Assembly (NCBI GenBank): GCA_012838065.1
Contig: DUPY01000049.1
Location: 1-52,085 of the forward strand
Origin: Acholeplasma sp.
GTDB taxonomy: Bacteria > Bacillota_I > Bacilli_A > Acholeplasmatales > Acholeplasmataceae
Direction: 5' to 3'
Length of the DNA stretch: 52,085 nucleotides
Position numbers and translations under genes: made by a program. The notes under the pieces were generated by a model. The model was not told the origin of the DNA. It made no database searches and saw only the letters and a program-made list of their open reading frames with translations. Positions 8,663 to 19,696 of the stretch are shown piece by piece. Positions within the stretch are counted from its first letter, which is position 1. Each line of letters opens with the position of its first letter.

Positions 8663-9640
8663 TTATTGCCAGTCACCGTTAAAAATTGAATTTTTAACAA
8701 TGACGTAATCAACTTTTTTAATGGACTCAATATCTTTACCACCAGCATATGAAATGGCTGATTGTAAATCTTCTTGCATCTCTTTAAGAGTTAAATGTAT
8801 TGGTCCCTTATTTGGTATTAAGATTTTTTTACCTTCAACATTTAACCTTGTCCCTTTTTGATACTCTGATGCACTACCAAAATACTCTTTCATCGGTTTT
8901 TCATTGACAATAACTGTTTTTCCTGGTGATTCTTCATGACCTGCAAACAATGAGCCAATCATGCATAGTGTTGCACCAAAGCGAATGGATTTTGCGATAT
9001 CTCCGTGATTACGAATACCACCATCAGCAATTAATGGTTTGCGGGCGACCTTGCTACATCGATGTAGTGCAGCCAATTGCCACCCACCAGTACCAAAACC
9101 AGTTTTCAATTTTGTAATGCATACTTTTCCTGGTCCAATGCCGACTTTCGTTGCGTCGGCACCTGCATTCTCTAATTCTCTTACAGCTTCAGGTGTTGCT
9201 ACATTACCCGCAATAACAAACGTTTGTGGTAAATAAACTTTGATATGTTTAATCATATTTATGACTAAATCAGAATGTCCATGTGCGATATCAATTGTTA
9301 TATAGTCAGGAATCAAATCAAGCTCCTTTAATTTTCTAACAAATTCAAACTCTTGATCTTTAACACCGACGCTTATGGAAGAAATTAATTTTTTATGCTT
9401 CATCAATTTAATAAATGGTAGTCGTGATGCTTCATCAAAGCGATGCATAATGTAAAAATAACCATTTTCTGCTAGCCAAACAGCAAGTTTTTCATCAATA
9501 ATCGTTTGCATGTTCGCTGGCACAACCGGTAACTTAAATGTGTGATTACCAAAAACAACCGTCGTATCACACTCACTACGGCTTTTGACGATACACTTAT
9601 TCGGTATCAATTGAATGTCTTCATAATCAAATATATTCAT
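8663..9640 (-). CDS. guaC: GMP reductase
   Basis: This 325-residue TIM-barrel enzyme has the usual length for the bacterial (GuaC type 2) family. It catalyses NADPH-dependent reductive deamination of GMP to IMP, linking guanine salvage to adenine nucleotides. Visible signatures include ANMQT near residue 42, the substrate loop [10 protein letters not shown] with catalytic Cys at about 174, ADGGIR, and the MIGSLFAG phosphate-binding segment. A CBS domain is absent, which separates it from IMP dehydrogenase. An AAGGGG ribosome site precedes the ATG. It lies 43 bases after the UPF0316 gene on the same strand and probably shares its transcript. No purine riboswitch is seen in that gap. Confidence 0.93.
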   Translation of the reverse strand: MNIFDYEDIQLIPNKCIVKSRSECDTTVVFGNHTFKLPVVPANMQTIIDEKLAVWLAENGYFYIMHRFDEASRLPFIKLMKHKKLISSISVGVKDQEFEFVRKLKELDLIPDYITIDIAHGHSDLVINMIKHIKVYLPQTFVIAGNVATPEAVRELENAGADATKVGIGPGKVCITKLKTGFGTGGWQLAALHRCSKVARKPLIADGGIRNHGDIAKSIRFGATLCMIGSLFAGHEESPGKTVIVNEKPMKEYFGSASEYQKGTRLNVEGKKILIPNKGPIHLTLKEMQEDLQSAISYAGGKDIESIKKVDYVIVKNSIFNGDWQ

Positions 9641-9683
9641 CTAACTTATCCCCTTTATTTAGATTGATATTTTTATTACTTAA

Positions 9684-10250
9684 CTATTTAATTATCTGTC
9701 TAAATTTTGAATGTTTTTTTACATATCCGCCTTGAATTACATTCACATCTTGAATGACAATTAAAGCTTTTGGATCTATTTTTGTTATAGTTTCCATAAC
9801 AAGGTCTCTTGATTTTCTATTGGCGTATACCATTAAAACAACTTTACACGATGTCATACCTTTAGCTTCAGTAATTGTTACGCCAAATTGCTCGGCTCTT
9901 AATGCATCTGCAAGCTCTTGATGTTTTTCAACGCTTGTAATAACTTGAGCATATATTTTACCAAAAGCAAGTTTGCCTTCAACAATTGAACCTAAGTAAA
10001 TACCAAGCGAGAAACCAACGCTATACACAATACCTTTAATTGGTGCCGTACTTAAGTCATTGATAACCGATGAGGCTACGAATACCCACAACATAATTTC
10101 AACAAAAGAAAACAGTGTTGCGCTTAATCGATAGCCTTTGTTAATTAAAATGATTCTCACAGTGCCTACAGTAACTTCAATTGTTTTTATAAGTAAAATT
10201 AGTAGCAGAATCCACCAAGACGAACCCTCAAAAAGCTTTAATAATACCAT
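9684..10250 (-). CDS. UPF0316 (DUF2179-containing) membrane protein
   Basis: This 188-residue protein has three hydrophobic helices in its first 100 residues (about 12-30, 42-62 and 68-90). A soluble C-terminal alpha/beta domain (about 100-185) is of the DUF2179 type, as in Bacillus YebE-like proteins. The membrane part carries the family-typical TIEVTVGTVRIILINKG segment. The biochemical function of the family is not known. The C-terminal domain resembles small ligand-binding regulatory domains. The gene sits between the NADP reductase and guaC with gaps of 11 and 43 bases, so it is likely part of a three-gene operon. An AGGGG ribosome site supports the start. Confidence 0.8.
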   Translation of the reverse strand: MVLLKLFEGSSWWILLLILLIKTIEVTVGTVRIILINKGYRLSATLFSFVEIMLWVFVASSVINDLSTAPIKGIVYSVGFSLGIYLGSIVEGKLAFGKIYAQVITSVEKHQELADALRAEQFGVTITEAKGMTSCKVVLMVYANRKSRDLVMETITKIDPKALIVIQDVNVIQGGYVKKHSKFRQIIK

Positions 10251-10261
10251 TATTTTTACCC

Positions 10262-11233
10262 CTATTCTTTAATCAATAATGATGAATAAACATGATTGTT
10301 TTGGTTTGGATTTAAACGATCATTAATCGCGCCAATCGCGGTTGCCACCTCACCCAATGCTACAGCGATTGTTTTTAATTTACCTTCATAACTTGTACAG
10401 TTTCCTGCTGCATAAATACCTGGTATGCTTGTTTCCATATTGGTTTTTACAACAATTCCATCATTGTCTGTTTCAATTAAAAATGTTGTGTAATTATTTT
10501 TCGAATTATTCATACCGTAAAATACACCCATGATGTCAACATCTAAAGTTAATTGCTCTTTTGATTTTTGATGTTCTAAAATAATTTTCTTAACATTGTT
10601 TCCATCATCAACTACATCTAACACGGTATAAGGTGTTAATATATTAACTTTACTTCTTAATTCATCAACGTTACCTTGATGCGCTCTAAACACGTCTCTA
10701 CGGTGTATGATGGAGACATTTTTAGCATGCTCATGGGCAAGTAATGCAAAGTCCACGGCAGCATCACCACCACCTAAAACGATAATTTCTTTTTCTTTTA
10801 GGTGAATGCTTTCAGGATAACTGTAATGAACATTATCGTAATGTTCTTTGCCAACTTCTAATTTTTTAGGTGAAAATGCCCCACCTCCATTAGCAATCAA
10901 CACGGTCTTTGTTTGAATCGTTTGCTTGTTTGTTGTTACTAAAAAACCTTGGTCATTTTGTTCAATGGATTGAACTTGCTCATTTAGTAAAATATTGATT
11001 TCATTTTTATATAATTCGTATTGCTCGTATAGATTTGAAACTAAGTCTTTAGCTGAAATTTTTTTAAATCCAGGCACATCATAAATTGGTTTTTCAGGAT
11101 ATAACGCTTGAAGTTGTCCACCAATTTCTAATGACGACTCTAATACGACTGCATCTATTTTTCTTAATCCGGCATAATATGCAGCATAAAGTCCTGCAAT
11201 TCCTGCGCCAATGATTACTAATTCTTTTTCCAT
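10262..11233 (-). CDS. Ferredoxin/flavodoxin-NADP+ reductase, thioredoxin-reductase-like
   Basis: This 323-residue flavoprotein has an N-terminal FAD site (GAGIAGLYAAYYAG, about residue 8), a central NADPH site (VLGGGDAAVDFALLA, about 155) and a C-terminal FAD-contact segment (GIYAAGNCTSYEGKLKTIAVALGE). The thioredoxin-reductase CxxC disulfide is absent. This matches the YumC-type ferredoxin-NADP reductases, which move electrons between NADPH and ferredoxin or flavodoxin. An in-frame TTG twelve bases upstream was rejected as the start because it overlaps the GGAGG ribosome site. ATG at 11231-11233 is correctly spaced. A TATAAT box at 11263-11268 is the likely -10. It is the first gene of the operon with the UPF0316 protein and guaC. 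Confidence 0.88.
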   Translation of the reverse strand: MEKELVIIGAGIAGLYAAYYAGLRKIDAVVLESSLEIGGQLQALYPEKPIYDVPGFKKISAKDLVSNLYEQYELYKNEINILLNEQVQSIEQNDQGFLVTTNKQTIQTKTVLIANGGGAFSPKKLEVGKEHYDNVHYSYPESIHLKEKEIIVLGGGDAAVDFALLAHEHAKNVSIIHRRDVFRAHQGNVDELRSKVNILTPYTVLDVVDDGNNVKKIILEHQKSKEQLTLDVDIMGVFYGMNNSKNNYTTFLIETDNDGIVVKTNMETSIPGIYAAGNCTSYEGKLKTIAVALGEVATAIGAINDRLNPNQNNHVYSSLLIKE

Positions 11234-11299
11234 GTAAGCCTCCAAAAAAATACTACCTTTCTATTATACTCGAAAATATTCATTTTCTTACATGAATGC

Positions 11300-12475
11300 T
11301 TATTCATTATCAATATATAAGCCGGCAGTATACCCTGTCGATAATGCCGATGTTATATTAAAACCGCCAGTGTAAGCATTTATGTCTAATAACTCCCCCG
11401 CGAAAGATAGAAACGGGTAAATTTTTGATTTCATTGTTTTAGGATCAACATATTTTAAATGGATACCACCATTTGTAACAAATGCACGCTTAAATCCACG
11501 TGTATCGTGAATTTTCATTGTAAAATTTTTAAGTTTTGATAAAATCTCATAACTTGTCAAAACGTCTTCTTTTATATAATCAATAAGACGTTTTGGAACA
11601 TTTTCATTTTGTAATATGTCTTTATAATCCATTGATTTAACTTCCATAGGTAAATTAACTCTTGGTATAAAGTCAATTGATACTAAAACATCTTTTTGTT
11701 TTTCAAGTAACTCAATAATGTCAAACGAAAGTCTAAGTGCTGCAGGACCACTTAGTCCAAAATGGGTAATTAATAAATCATGTGTAAGGGTACGAATAGC
11801 TTTTCCATTTTCGTTATAGACGGTCATTTTAACATCTTTAAACGATAAGCCTTGAAGTATTTTTTCTTGAATAAATCGCTCGTTTGAAACAAGTGGAACT
11901 TCTGCAGGCTTAAGTTCAGTAATTGGTTGATCAAATGCTTTTAAATGTTCATGCATGTTACCGTCTGAACCACTTTGAGGAAGTGTAATCCCACCTGTCG
12001 CAAGCACAAGATAGTCGAATGTGTAGCTCTTATCACTTGTTATGAGTTGTTTACTTACAAAATCCAGGTTTGTAACATATGTGTTTAAATGTAAATCAAT
12101 CTTTAATTCATTGATTTTCCGATTTAATGCGGCGATAATGTCCACAGCATTGTCCGTTACAGGAAACATACGGAAATGATCTTCCATCTTAAGAGGACAG
12201 CCGTTTTGATTAAAAAATTCGATAATGCTTTGTGGGTTATAATTGCTTAATGTGCTGTATAAAAAACGGCCATTTTTAACGACACTTGCAATGACTTCTT
12301 CGTTTGTAACATTTGCTGTGACGTTACAACGCCCACCACCAGTAAGTCTCAACTTCTGGCCAAGCATTTTGTTACGTTCAATTAAATGAACTTGGAACGA
12401 AGGGTTATTTAATTTTGTCGAGATTGCGGCCATCATCCCTGCTGGTCCGCCACCAATGATACATACAGTTTTCAT
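11300..12475 (-). CDS. YhiN/HI0933-family flavoprotein
   Basis: This 391-residue protein has an N-terminal dinucleotide-binding motif (CIIGGGPAGMMAAI) and the family hallmark GQKLRLTGGGRCNVTN-type segment near residue 45 (here NVTANV). ATGG and the C-terminal FAGELLDINAYTGGFN segment also match. HI0933/YhiN proteins are predicted FAD-dependent oxidoreductases whose physiological substrate is mostly unknown. Some relatives (BaiN) act on bile-acid intermediates. The start was set at the ATG at 12473-12475, because the upstream in-frame ATG precedes the AAAGGGG ribosome site, which would then lie within the coding region. It has its own weak promoter (TATAAT just upstream) after the atp terminator, and a 55-base gap separates it from the next operon. 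Confidence 0.85.
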   Translation of the reverse strand: MKTVCIIGGGPAGMMAAISTKLNNPSFQVHLIERNKMLGQKLRLTGGGRCNVTANVTNEEVIASVVKNGRFLYSTLSNYNPQSIIEFFNQNGCPLKMEDHFRMFPVTDNAVDIIAALNRKINELKIDLHLNTYVTNLDFVSKQLITSDKSYTFDYLVLATGGITLPQSGSDGNMHEHLKAFDQPITELKPAEVPLVSNERFIQEKILQGLSFKDVKMTVYNENGKAIRTLTHDLLITHFGLSGPAALRLSFDIIELLEKQKDVLVSIDFIPRVNLPMEVKSMDYKDILQNENVPKRLIDYIKEDVLTSYEILSKLKNFTMKIHDTRGFKRAFVTNGGIHLKYVDPKTMKSKIYPFLSFAGELLDINAYTGGFNITSALSTGYTAGLYIDNE

Positions 12476-12517
12476 ACAATACCCCTTTACCATTATACTT
12501 TATTTTAATAGGTTTAT

Positions 12518-12568
12518 TTATGAGATGCTTTTAATCTCATAAAAAAACACTCAACAACAATTGAGTGT
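12518..12568 (-). terminator. ATP synthase operon terminator plus second hairpin
   Basis: A perfect 9-base stem (12545-12553 with 12560-12568) and 6-base loop are followed by seven U on the minus strand, a strong Rho-independent terminator after atpC. A second hairpin (12520-12526 with 12534-12540) follows directly and lacks a U-run. Confidence 0.88.
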
Positions 12569-12575
12569 TAAATGA

Positions 12576-15199
<2,624 letters not shown>

Positions 15200-15200
<1 letters not shown>

Positions 15201-16705
15201 TAGATGAACCTCTTAAGTCGATTAATAAATTCAATTATTAGACTTTCTTCAGGTAATTCATGGGTAGTTCTAATGTGATCACGTATTGTTTTGCCTTCTT
15301 CAATAATACGTAAACCTTGTTCAATTTCGTCTTCTAAAACTTTAACTTGCTTTAAGTTTAAATCATCCATTAAACCGCTTTGTAGAGCAAATAATAAAAT
15401 AACTTGTGTTTCGATATTATAAAGTTCATGAACATCTTGTTTCATAATTTCCATCGTCTTTTCCCCACGGTCTAAACGACGTTTTGCATTTTCATCCAAG
15501 TCGCTACCAAATTGAGCGAAGGATGCGAGTTCACGATAGTTTGCTAAGTTAATTCTTAAAGTTCCAGACACTTTCTTCATTGCCTTAATTTGGGCTTGTC
15601 CACCCACACGGCTCACACTTAATCCCGCATTAACAGCAGGACGCATGCCCGCATAAAACAGTTCACTTTCTAAGTATATTTGACCATCCGTTATCGAAAT
15701 AACGTTTGTTGGAATATAAGCTGAAACGTCACCATTTTGTGTTTCAATAATCGGTAGTGCTGTAATTGAACCACCACCAAGTTCATCGCTCAATTTTGCT
15801 GAACGTTCAAGTAGGCGTGAATGAAGATAGAAAATATCTCCTGGATAAGCTTCTCGTCCCGGTGGACGACCTAAAAGTAACGATAATTCACGGTATGCAA
15901 CTGCATGTTTTGATAAATCATCGTAGACGATTAAAACGTCTTTACCTTTTTCCATAAAGTATTCTGCAAGTGTAACACCACTAAATGGTGCTAAGTACTG
16001 GAATGTACCTTCCTTTGATGCACCCGCTAAAATGACAGTTGTGTAATCAAGTGCACCTTTATCGTTTAATAATTGTACGATACTTGCCACACTGGACTCT
16101 TTTTGTCCAATAGCAACGTAAATACAAACAACATCTTTACCTTTTTGGTTTAAAATTGCGTCAATCGCAATCGTTGTTTTCCCTGTTTGTCTGTCACCAA
16201 TAATAAGTTCTCTTTGCCCTTTTCCAATTGGAATAAGTGCATCAATCACCTTAATACCTGTTTGAAGCGATTCATTAATACGACCACGTTCCATAACTTG
16301 TTTTGCTGGTCGTTCAATGGGTAAATATTTTTCAAAATGTAAATTACCTTTTAAATCCAGTGGCTCACCTAGTGGGTCTAAAACACGTCCCAGTAAGTTT
16401 TCACCAACAGGCATTTCAAAAATTTGATGTGTCGCTTTAACAATATCGCCTTCTTTAATTGTATGACTATCCCCAAGTAAGATAACACCAACTCGGTGTT
16501 CTTCTAAGTTAAAAACCATACCTTTTAATCCATTATTAAAAAGTACCATTTCACCCATTTTTACTTGTTTAAGACCGTATACTAATGCAATACCGTCACC
16601 AACACTTAAAACCCTACCAATACTTTCAAGTTTAGCATCTGATTCAAAGGATTCTATTTGTCGCTTAATGACTTCTGTCATTTGCTCGATATTTAATTTT
16701 GCCAT
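15200..16705 (-). CDS. atpA: ATP synthase alpha subunit
   Basis: This 501-residue non-catalytic nucleotide-binding F1 subunit has the standard length. The Walker A motif GDRQTGKT (about residue 169), the [13 protein letters not shown] segment, the Walker B-like [12 protein letters not shown] and the signature [14 protein letters not shown] with the arginine finger region are present. The N-terminal region expected to contact the delta subunit is intact. A ribosome site (AAGGAGG) precedes the ATG, 11 bases after atpH. It shares a base with atpG at its end. There is no sign of truncation or unusual composition. Confidence 0.97.
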
Positions 16706-16716
16706 GCCAAACCTCC

Positions 16717-17235
16717 TTAAATAAATGCGCTCAACTCTTCAAGTTGTGCATATAATGATCGGTCAATTGTTTGACCTTGATAGAAAATTTTAATACCACC
16801 AATAAGTCTTTTATCGATGATAACTTCCATTTCAATTTCTTTACCTTCAATCCAACCCCATAATTCTTCACGAATGATTTGAATTTGTTCTTTTGTTAGT
16901 GGTTTCGCTGATACAACGCGAACGTGGGCAATTTGTTGTTGTTCAAGTGCCAATTGACGCCATTTATCATATATTACTTCATAATCATGTATTACTTGGT
17001 TATATACTAATGTTTTTAAAAAATTCAAAAATACTGGGTGGAAAGTTGATAGTTCTTCCAATAATTCATATTTTTTATTTAAATCGATAAAAGGAGACTG
17101 CATCAAAAACAACCAGTTTGGTTGTTGTTCAACTGCAGCAACAAATGTCTCAAAATCATGGAAAACTTCATCTAAACAGTCTCTTTCCATTACCAAATCA
17201 AAAAGCGCTTGCGCGTAATTGACGTTTTTATTCAT
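16717..17235 (-). CDS. atpH: ATP synthase delta subunit
   Basis: This 172-residue peripheral-stalk subunit links F1 to the b-subunit dimer. The N-terminal helical bundle (about 1-105) and the C-terminal domain, with the conserved [21 protein letters not shown] segment near residue 139 onward, fit the family (OSCP/delta). Length is normal. Its ATG shares a base with the atpF stop (TAATG at 17233-17237). The sequence is divergent, as is usual for this subunit, but the gene order makes the assignment firm. Confidence 0.92.
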   Translation of the reverse strand: MNKNVNYAQALFDLVMERDCLDEVFHDFETFVAAVEQQPNWLFLMQSPFIDLNKKYELLEELSTFHPVFLNFLKTLVYNQVIHDYEVIYDKWRQLALEQQQIAHVRVVSAKPLTKEQIQIIREELWGWIEGKEIEMEVIIDKRLIGGIKIFYQGQTIDRSLYAQLEELSAFI

Positions 17236-17765
17236 TAGAATTTATCATCGATGAGCGCGTTAATCATTGCTTCATGCTCATCTGCATCAATTTCATGTTG
17301 AACAATTTTTTCTGCTGCTGCAATGGAAATCTCTTTAATCGACTGTCTAATCTTTTCATTAGCTTTCTTAACTTCTTGACGTACGTCGAGTTCAACTTGG
17401 TCTAATCGACGTTTAGCTTCTTCACGTGCCTCACGAATAATACGTTCTTTTTCAAGCAATGCTTCTTCTTGTAATGTTTTTTTGAAGTTTTGTGTTTCTT
17501 CTTTTGCAGCCTCATAGGCAGCAACAACTTCTTTTTTCAATTTATCAGCACGCATGTTTTTTTCATGAGCTTCCATTAACTCACGATTTGTTGCTTCTTG
17601 CTTTTCTTCTAAATATTTAGTTATTGGTTTCCACAAGAATATACGAATTATTACAAATAATAAAATCGTCGCAATCACTTGCATGATTACTAAAAAAGGA
17701 TTTTCAAAAATTGAATATAATTCGTTTTCAATTGCTTGGGTAATATCTTGGAATATTTTATCCAT
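17235..17765 (-). CDS. atpF: ATP synthase b subunit
   Basis: This 176-residue peripheral-stalk subunit has an N-terminal amphipathic stretch, one membrane helix (about 25-45, VIMQVIATILLFVIIRIFLWKP) and a long charged coiled coil (about 50-165) with regular Glu/Lys/Ala heptads. The Trp-Lys-Pro at the membrane exit is typical for the family. ATG at 17763-17765 is preferred over the in-frame TTG nine bases upstream, because GAGGA is then correctly placed. Only one b-type gene is present, so the stalk should be a homodimer. Confidence 0.93.
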   Translation of the reverse strand: MDKIFQDITQAIENELYSIFENPFLVIMQVIATILLFVIIRIFLWKPITKYLEEKQEATNRELMEAHEKNMRADKLKKEVVAAYEAAKEETQNFKKTLQEEALLEKERIIREAREEAKRRLDQVELDVRQEVKKANEKIRQSIKEISIAAAEKIVQHEIDADEHEAMINALIDDKF

Positions 17766-17782
17766 TTTCCTCAACTACTTTC

Positions 17783-18058
17783 TTATTTACCACTTAAGAT
17801 TAATGCAATAATTAATGCGTAAATACCTGATGTTTCAACCATAACCTGACCAACGATCATCGTTACAGTAATTTTCCCTGATGCTTCTGGTTGACGTCCA
17901 ACGGCTTCAACTGCTTTTGCAGCAGCCAAACCTTGACCAACCCCTGCAGCACCTGCAGTTAAAATTGCGATTGCTGCACCTAAATATGCTGCAGCTCTTA
18001 CAAAATGTTCATTGTATTCAGCCACAAGGCTTGCTGTTTGTATTAATAAATTAAACAT
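17783..18058 (-). CDS. atpE: ATP synthase c subunit with sodium-type ion site
   Basis: This proteolipid of 91 residues has two membrane helices joined by the conserved polar loop GRQPEA (about residue 54). Aligned by eye with the sodium-binding c subunit of Ilyobacter tartaricus, the ligands correspond: Gln42 (their Gln32, in GVGQG), Glu75 (Glu65), Thr76 (Ser66) and Tyr80 (Tyr70, in GIY). Proton-specific rings usually lack the Gln and the Ser/Thr pair. Sodium coupling is therefore likely, though inferred. The N-terminal extension of about ten residues before helix 1 is slightly long. The start overlaps the atpB stop by 8 bases. Confidence 0.95.
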   Translation of the reverse strand: MFNLLIQTASLVAEYNEHFVRAAAYLGAAIAILTAGAAGVGQGLAAAKAVEAVGRQPEASGKITVTMIVGQVMVETSGIYALIIALILSGK

Positions 18059-18743
18059 GTACTAATTCTCCTTTTGTTAAATATTCTAAATCATTTTCAT
18101 CTGTTTTATTTGATGCGAAAATCACGGTTAACAACACAAATACAATCGTTTGAATCAATCCAAATCCAATATCAAATAAAATGTGTAGTGGTAATGCTGC
18201 TATTGGTGAGAAATACCCCGTAATGTTATAAATCATATATAACAACGCTGCACCACTTGCAATATTACCGAATAATCTTAATGTCATTGAAATCAATGGT
18301 GTAATATCACTCATAATATTTAATGGGAACATAAATGCCATTGGTTCAAACCATGTTTTCACATGCTTAAATCCCCGACTTACCATACCTGTAGTTTGTA
18401 CAGTTACAATTGAAAATAATGCGAGTACTGCTGTAACTGCAGTATATTTTGTTGGTGGATCTAATAAAAATAAACTTGAGATATTTGCAATAAATATATA
18501 GATTGCTAACGTTAATACAAATGGGGTAACATACTTCCAATGTTTTCCTATATTATTCTTAACAAAGTTGTTAAAAAACGCTATAAACGTAATAAATACT
18601 GTCAGAAATTTTGAAGGTTTATCGCCAATACGAAGTTTTTTTACTTTTGATCCGACAACGATACTTATAATCGATATAAATAGAACAATAATTATAATGG
18701 ATATAATTGGATATCCGCTATTGACTGGTTGTGGATTGTTCAT
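18051..18743 (-). CDS. atpB: ATP synthase a subunit
   Basis: This 230-residue membrane stator subunit has five to six hydrophobic helices. The essential arginine is in SMTLRLFGNIASGAAL (about residue 158), next to the c-ring. The C-terminal helices (about 175-212) include the IQTIVFVLLTVIFASN pattern. At 230 residues it is at the short end of the usual range. The gene overlaps atpI by 26 bases at its start and atpE by 8 bases at its end. Together with subunit c it forms the ion channel, so the sodium-type c signature bears on this subunit too. Confidence 0.93.
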   Translation of the reverse strand: MNNPQPVNSGYPIISIIIIVLFISIISIVVGSKVKKLRIGDKPSKFLTVFITFIAFFNNFVKNNIGKHWKYVTPFVLTLAIYIFIANISSLFLLDPPTKYTAVTAVLALFSIVTVQTTGMVSRGFKHVKTWFEPMAFMFPLNIMSDITPLISMTLRLFGNIASGAALLYMIYNITGYFSPIAALPLHILFDIGFGLIQTIVFVLLTVIFASNKTDENDLEYLTKGELVHV

Positions 18744-19095
18744 GTGTTACCTCCTTATCATCTTTAAATATGAGATGTCCTATAATAACGCCAACTTTTG
18801 ATGCAATTAAACCAAGAAGTACTAGGATCATCACTAATATTTCACCTTGCGTCTTAAAATACGCAAAAACTAAAATAATCAATATCATAATGTATCTTAT
18901 AAAGACATTAGTTACCATTTTAGTTTTATTTAATGATTTTGATGACGTTAATAGTTGTCCGTAATTGAACATGGACACTGCACCACCTAGTAAAAACCAT
19001 GTGGCTTCATCAAAATTACGAATAATTAAGATAATTAAAAATCCAAGAGCTACATAAGATAATGCTATAAGTCCGATTTTATGTAGTTTTTTCAT
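18718..19095 (-). CDS. atpI: ATP synthase subunit I (AtpI)
   Basis: This 125-residue protein has four hydrophobic helices (about 8-25, 29-45, 60-80 and 83-105) and a charged C-terminus. In other bacteria AtpI helps assemble the c-ring and, with AtpZ, has been linked to Mg2+/Ca2+ movement. The sequence is divergent, and the call rests on size, topology and its place just before atpB, with which it overlaps by 26 bases. The ATG at 19093-19095, correctly spaced from the upstream GAGGCGAG, is preferred to an ATG four codons earlier, which would overlap that site. It overlaps the preceding small gene by 17 bases. Confidence 0.75.
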   Translation of the reverse strand: MKKLHKIGLIALSYVALGFLIILIIRNFDEATWFLLGGAVSMFNYGQLLTSSKSLNKTKMVTNVFIRYIMILIILVFAYFKTQGEILVMILVLLGLIASKVGVIIGHLIFKDDKEVTHEQSTTSQ

Positions 19096-19300
19096 GTCTC
19101 GCCTCATTTCTTAAAAATTGAAAGATGAAAAGTATGTCTAAGAATAGCCCAACAATTAAACCTACACCCGCTAAAATCGGGGTCATCATTGAATTATCGC
19201 TATAGTATTTTTTTCCAATAAAAATACCAATAACACCCATTAAAGCAAGTGTTAAAATCAATTGTGTAGCTAATACATATATTCTAATTGCTTTTCTCAT
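19079..19300 (-). CDS. AtpZ/AtpI-family small membrane protein
   Basis: This 73-residue protein has two hydrophobic helices (about 6-28 and 40-62). The second contains GVGLIVGLFLDILFIFQFLR. This resembles the AtpZ (F0F1-ATPase, DUF-type) proteins that precede atpI in some Firmicutes, where the pair has been implicated in divalent-cation handling and c-ring assembly. The start is ATG at 19298-19300 behind GGTGA. A TTG four codons upstream is unlikely. It is the promoter-proximal gene of the atp operon. The sequence is short, so the family call is moderate, but position supports it. Confidence 0.65.
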   Translation of the reverse strand: MRKAIRIYVLATQLILTLALMGVIGIFIGKKYYSDNSMMTPILAGVGLIVGLFLDILFIFQFLRNEARHEKTT

Positions 19301-19334
19301 TTTTATCACCAAATATTAATTATTTCGTTAAAAT

Positions 19335-19360
19335 ATTAAACCGATTGTTCTTGGTTTAAT
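19335..19360 (-). other. Stem-loop in the atp operon leader
   Basis: ATTAAACC (19335-19342) pairs perfectly with GGTTTAAT (19353-19360) around a 10-base loop, 35 bases upstream of the first atp gene. On the minus strand it is followed by ATTTTAACG, too weak to call a terminator with certainty. It may stabilise the mRNA or attenuate. Confidence 0.5.
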
Positions 19361-19393
19361 ATCATTATGAAAAAATATTTTCATTACATTTTC

Positions 19394-19399
19394 ATTATA
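19394..19399 (-). promoter_or_regulatory. Probable atp operon -10 element
   Basis: TGATATAAT gives a consensus extended -10 (TGnTATAAT) with no good -35. The predicted leader is about 90 bases and includes the stem-loop at 19335-19360. Confidence 0.5.
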
Positions 19400-19600
19400 T
19401 CACATGCATGTATTTGTCGACACTTTTGGTATAGACTTCAGGCTATATATGTATTTTTCAATTTTATTTATGTTTTTAGCAATGATAATGTATTTTTTTA
19501 CTTTTTCATTATAACATAATTTCATTTTTTTATAACTTCTTAGATTGTAAATGATTCAAAAACGGTAAATTTTGGGATAATAAGTTATTCAGTTAATAAA

Positions 19601-19629
19601 TTGACATTTAATATGAATATTCGTATAAT
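19601..19629 (+). promoter_or_regulatory. Consensus promoter of ptsI-ptsH
   Basis: TTGACA (19601-19606) and TATAAT (19624-19629) are both perfect and separated by exactly 17 bases. The operator palindrome starts immediately after the -10, so repressor binding there would block initiation. Confidence 0.9.
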
Positions 19630-19645
19630 AGTGGTATATACCACT
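19630..19645 (+). promoter_or_regulatory. Operator palindrome at ptsI, probable GntR/HutC site
   Basis: AGTGGTATATACCACT is a perfect 16-base palindrome abutting the -10. Its 14-base core recurs at 25032-25045 before the EIICB operon, which encodes a HutC-type GntR regulator. HutC-family sites commonly follow the form GT-n-TA-n-AC, which this contains. Confidence 0.75.
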
Positions 19646-19696
19646 TTAGCTAATTTGACAGATTAAACAATAAAATTTTAAAAGATGAGGAATTTT

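Larger units (their letters stand above)
19301..19696. other. Divergent intergenic region between atp and pts operons
   Basis: This stretch of about 390 bases is very AT-rich and holds no gene. It contains the atp promoter and leader hairpin on the minus strand, and the ptsI promoter with its operator palindrome on the plus strand. The middle (about 19440-19595) shows nothing recognised. Confidence 0.7.

Noticed and set aside
9641-9683. Purine riboswitch upstream of guaC
   Set aside because: The gap is only 43 bases and shows no aptamer elements. guaC looks like a downstream operon gene.
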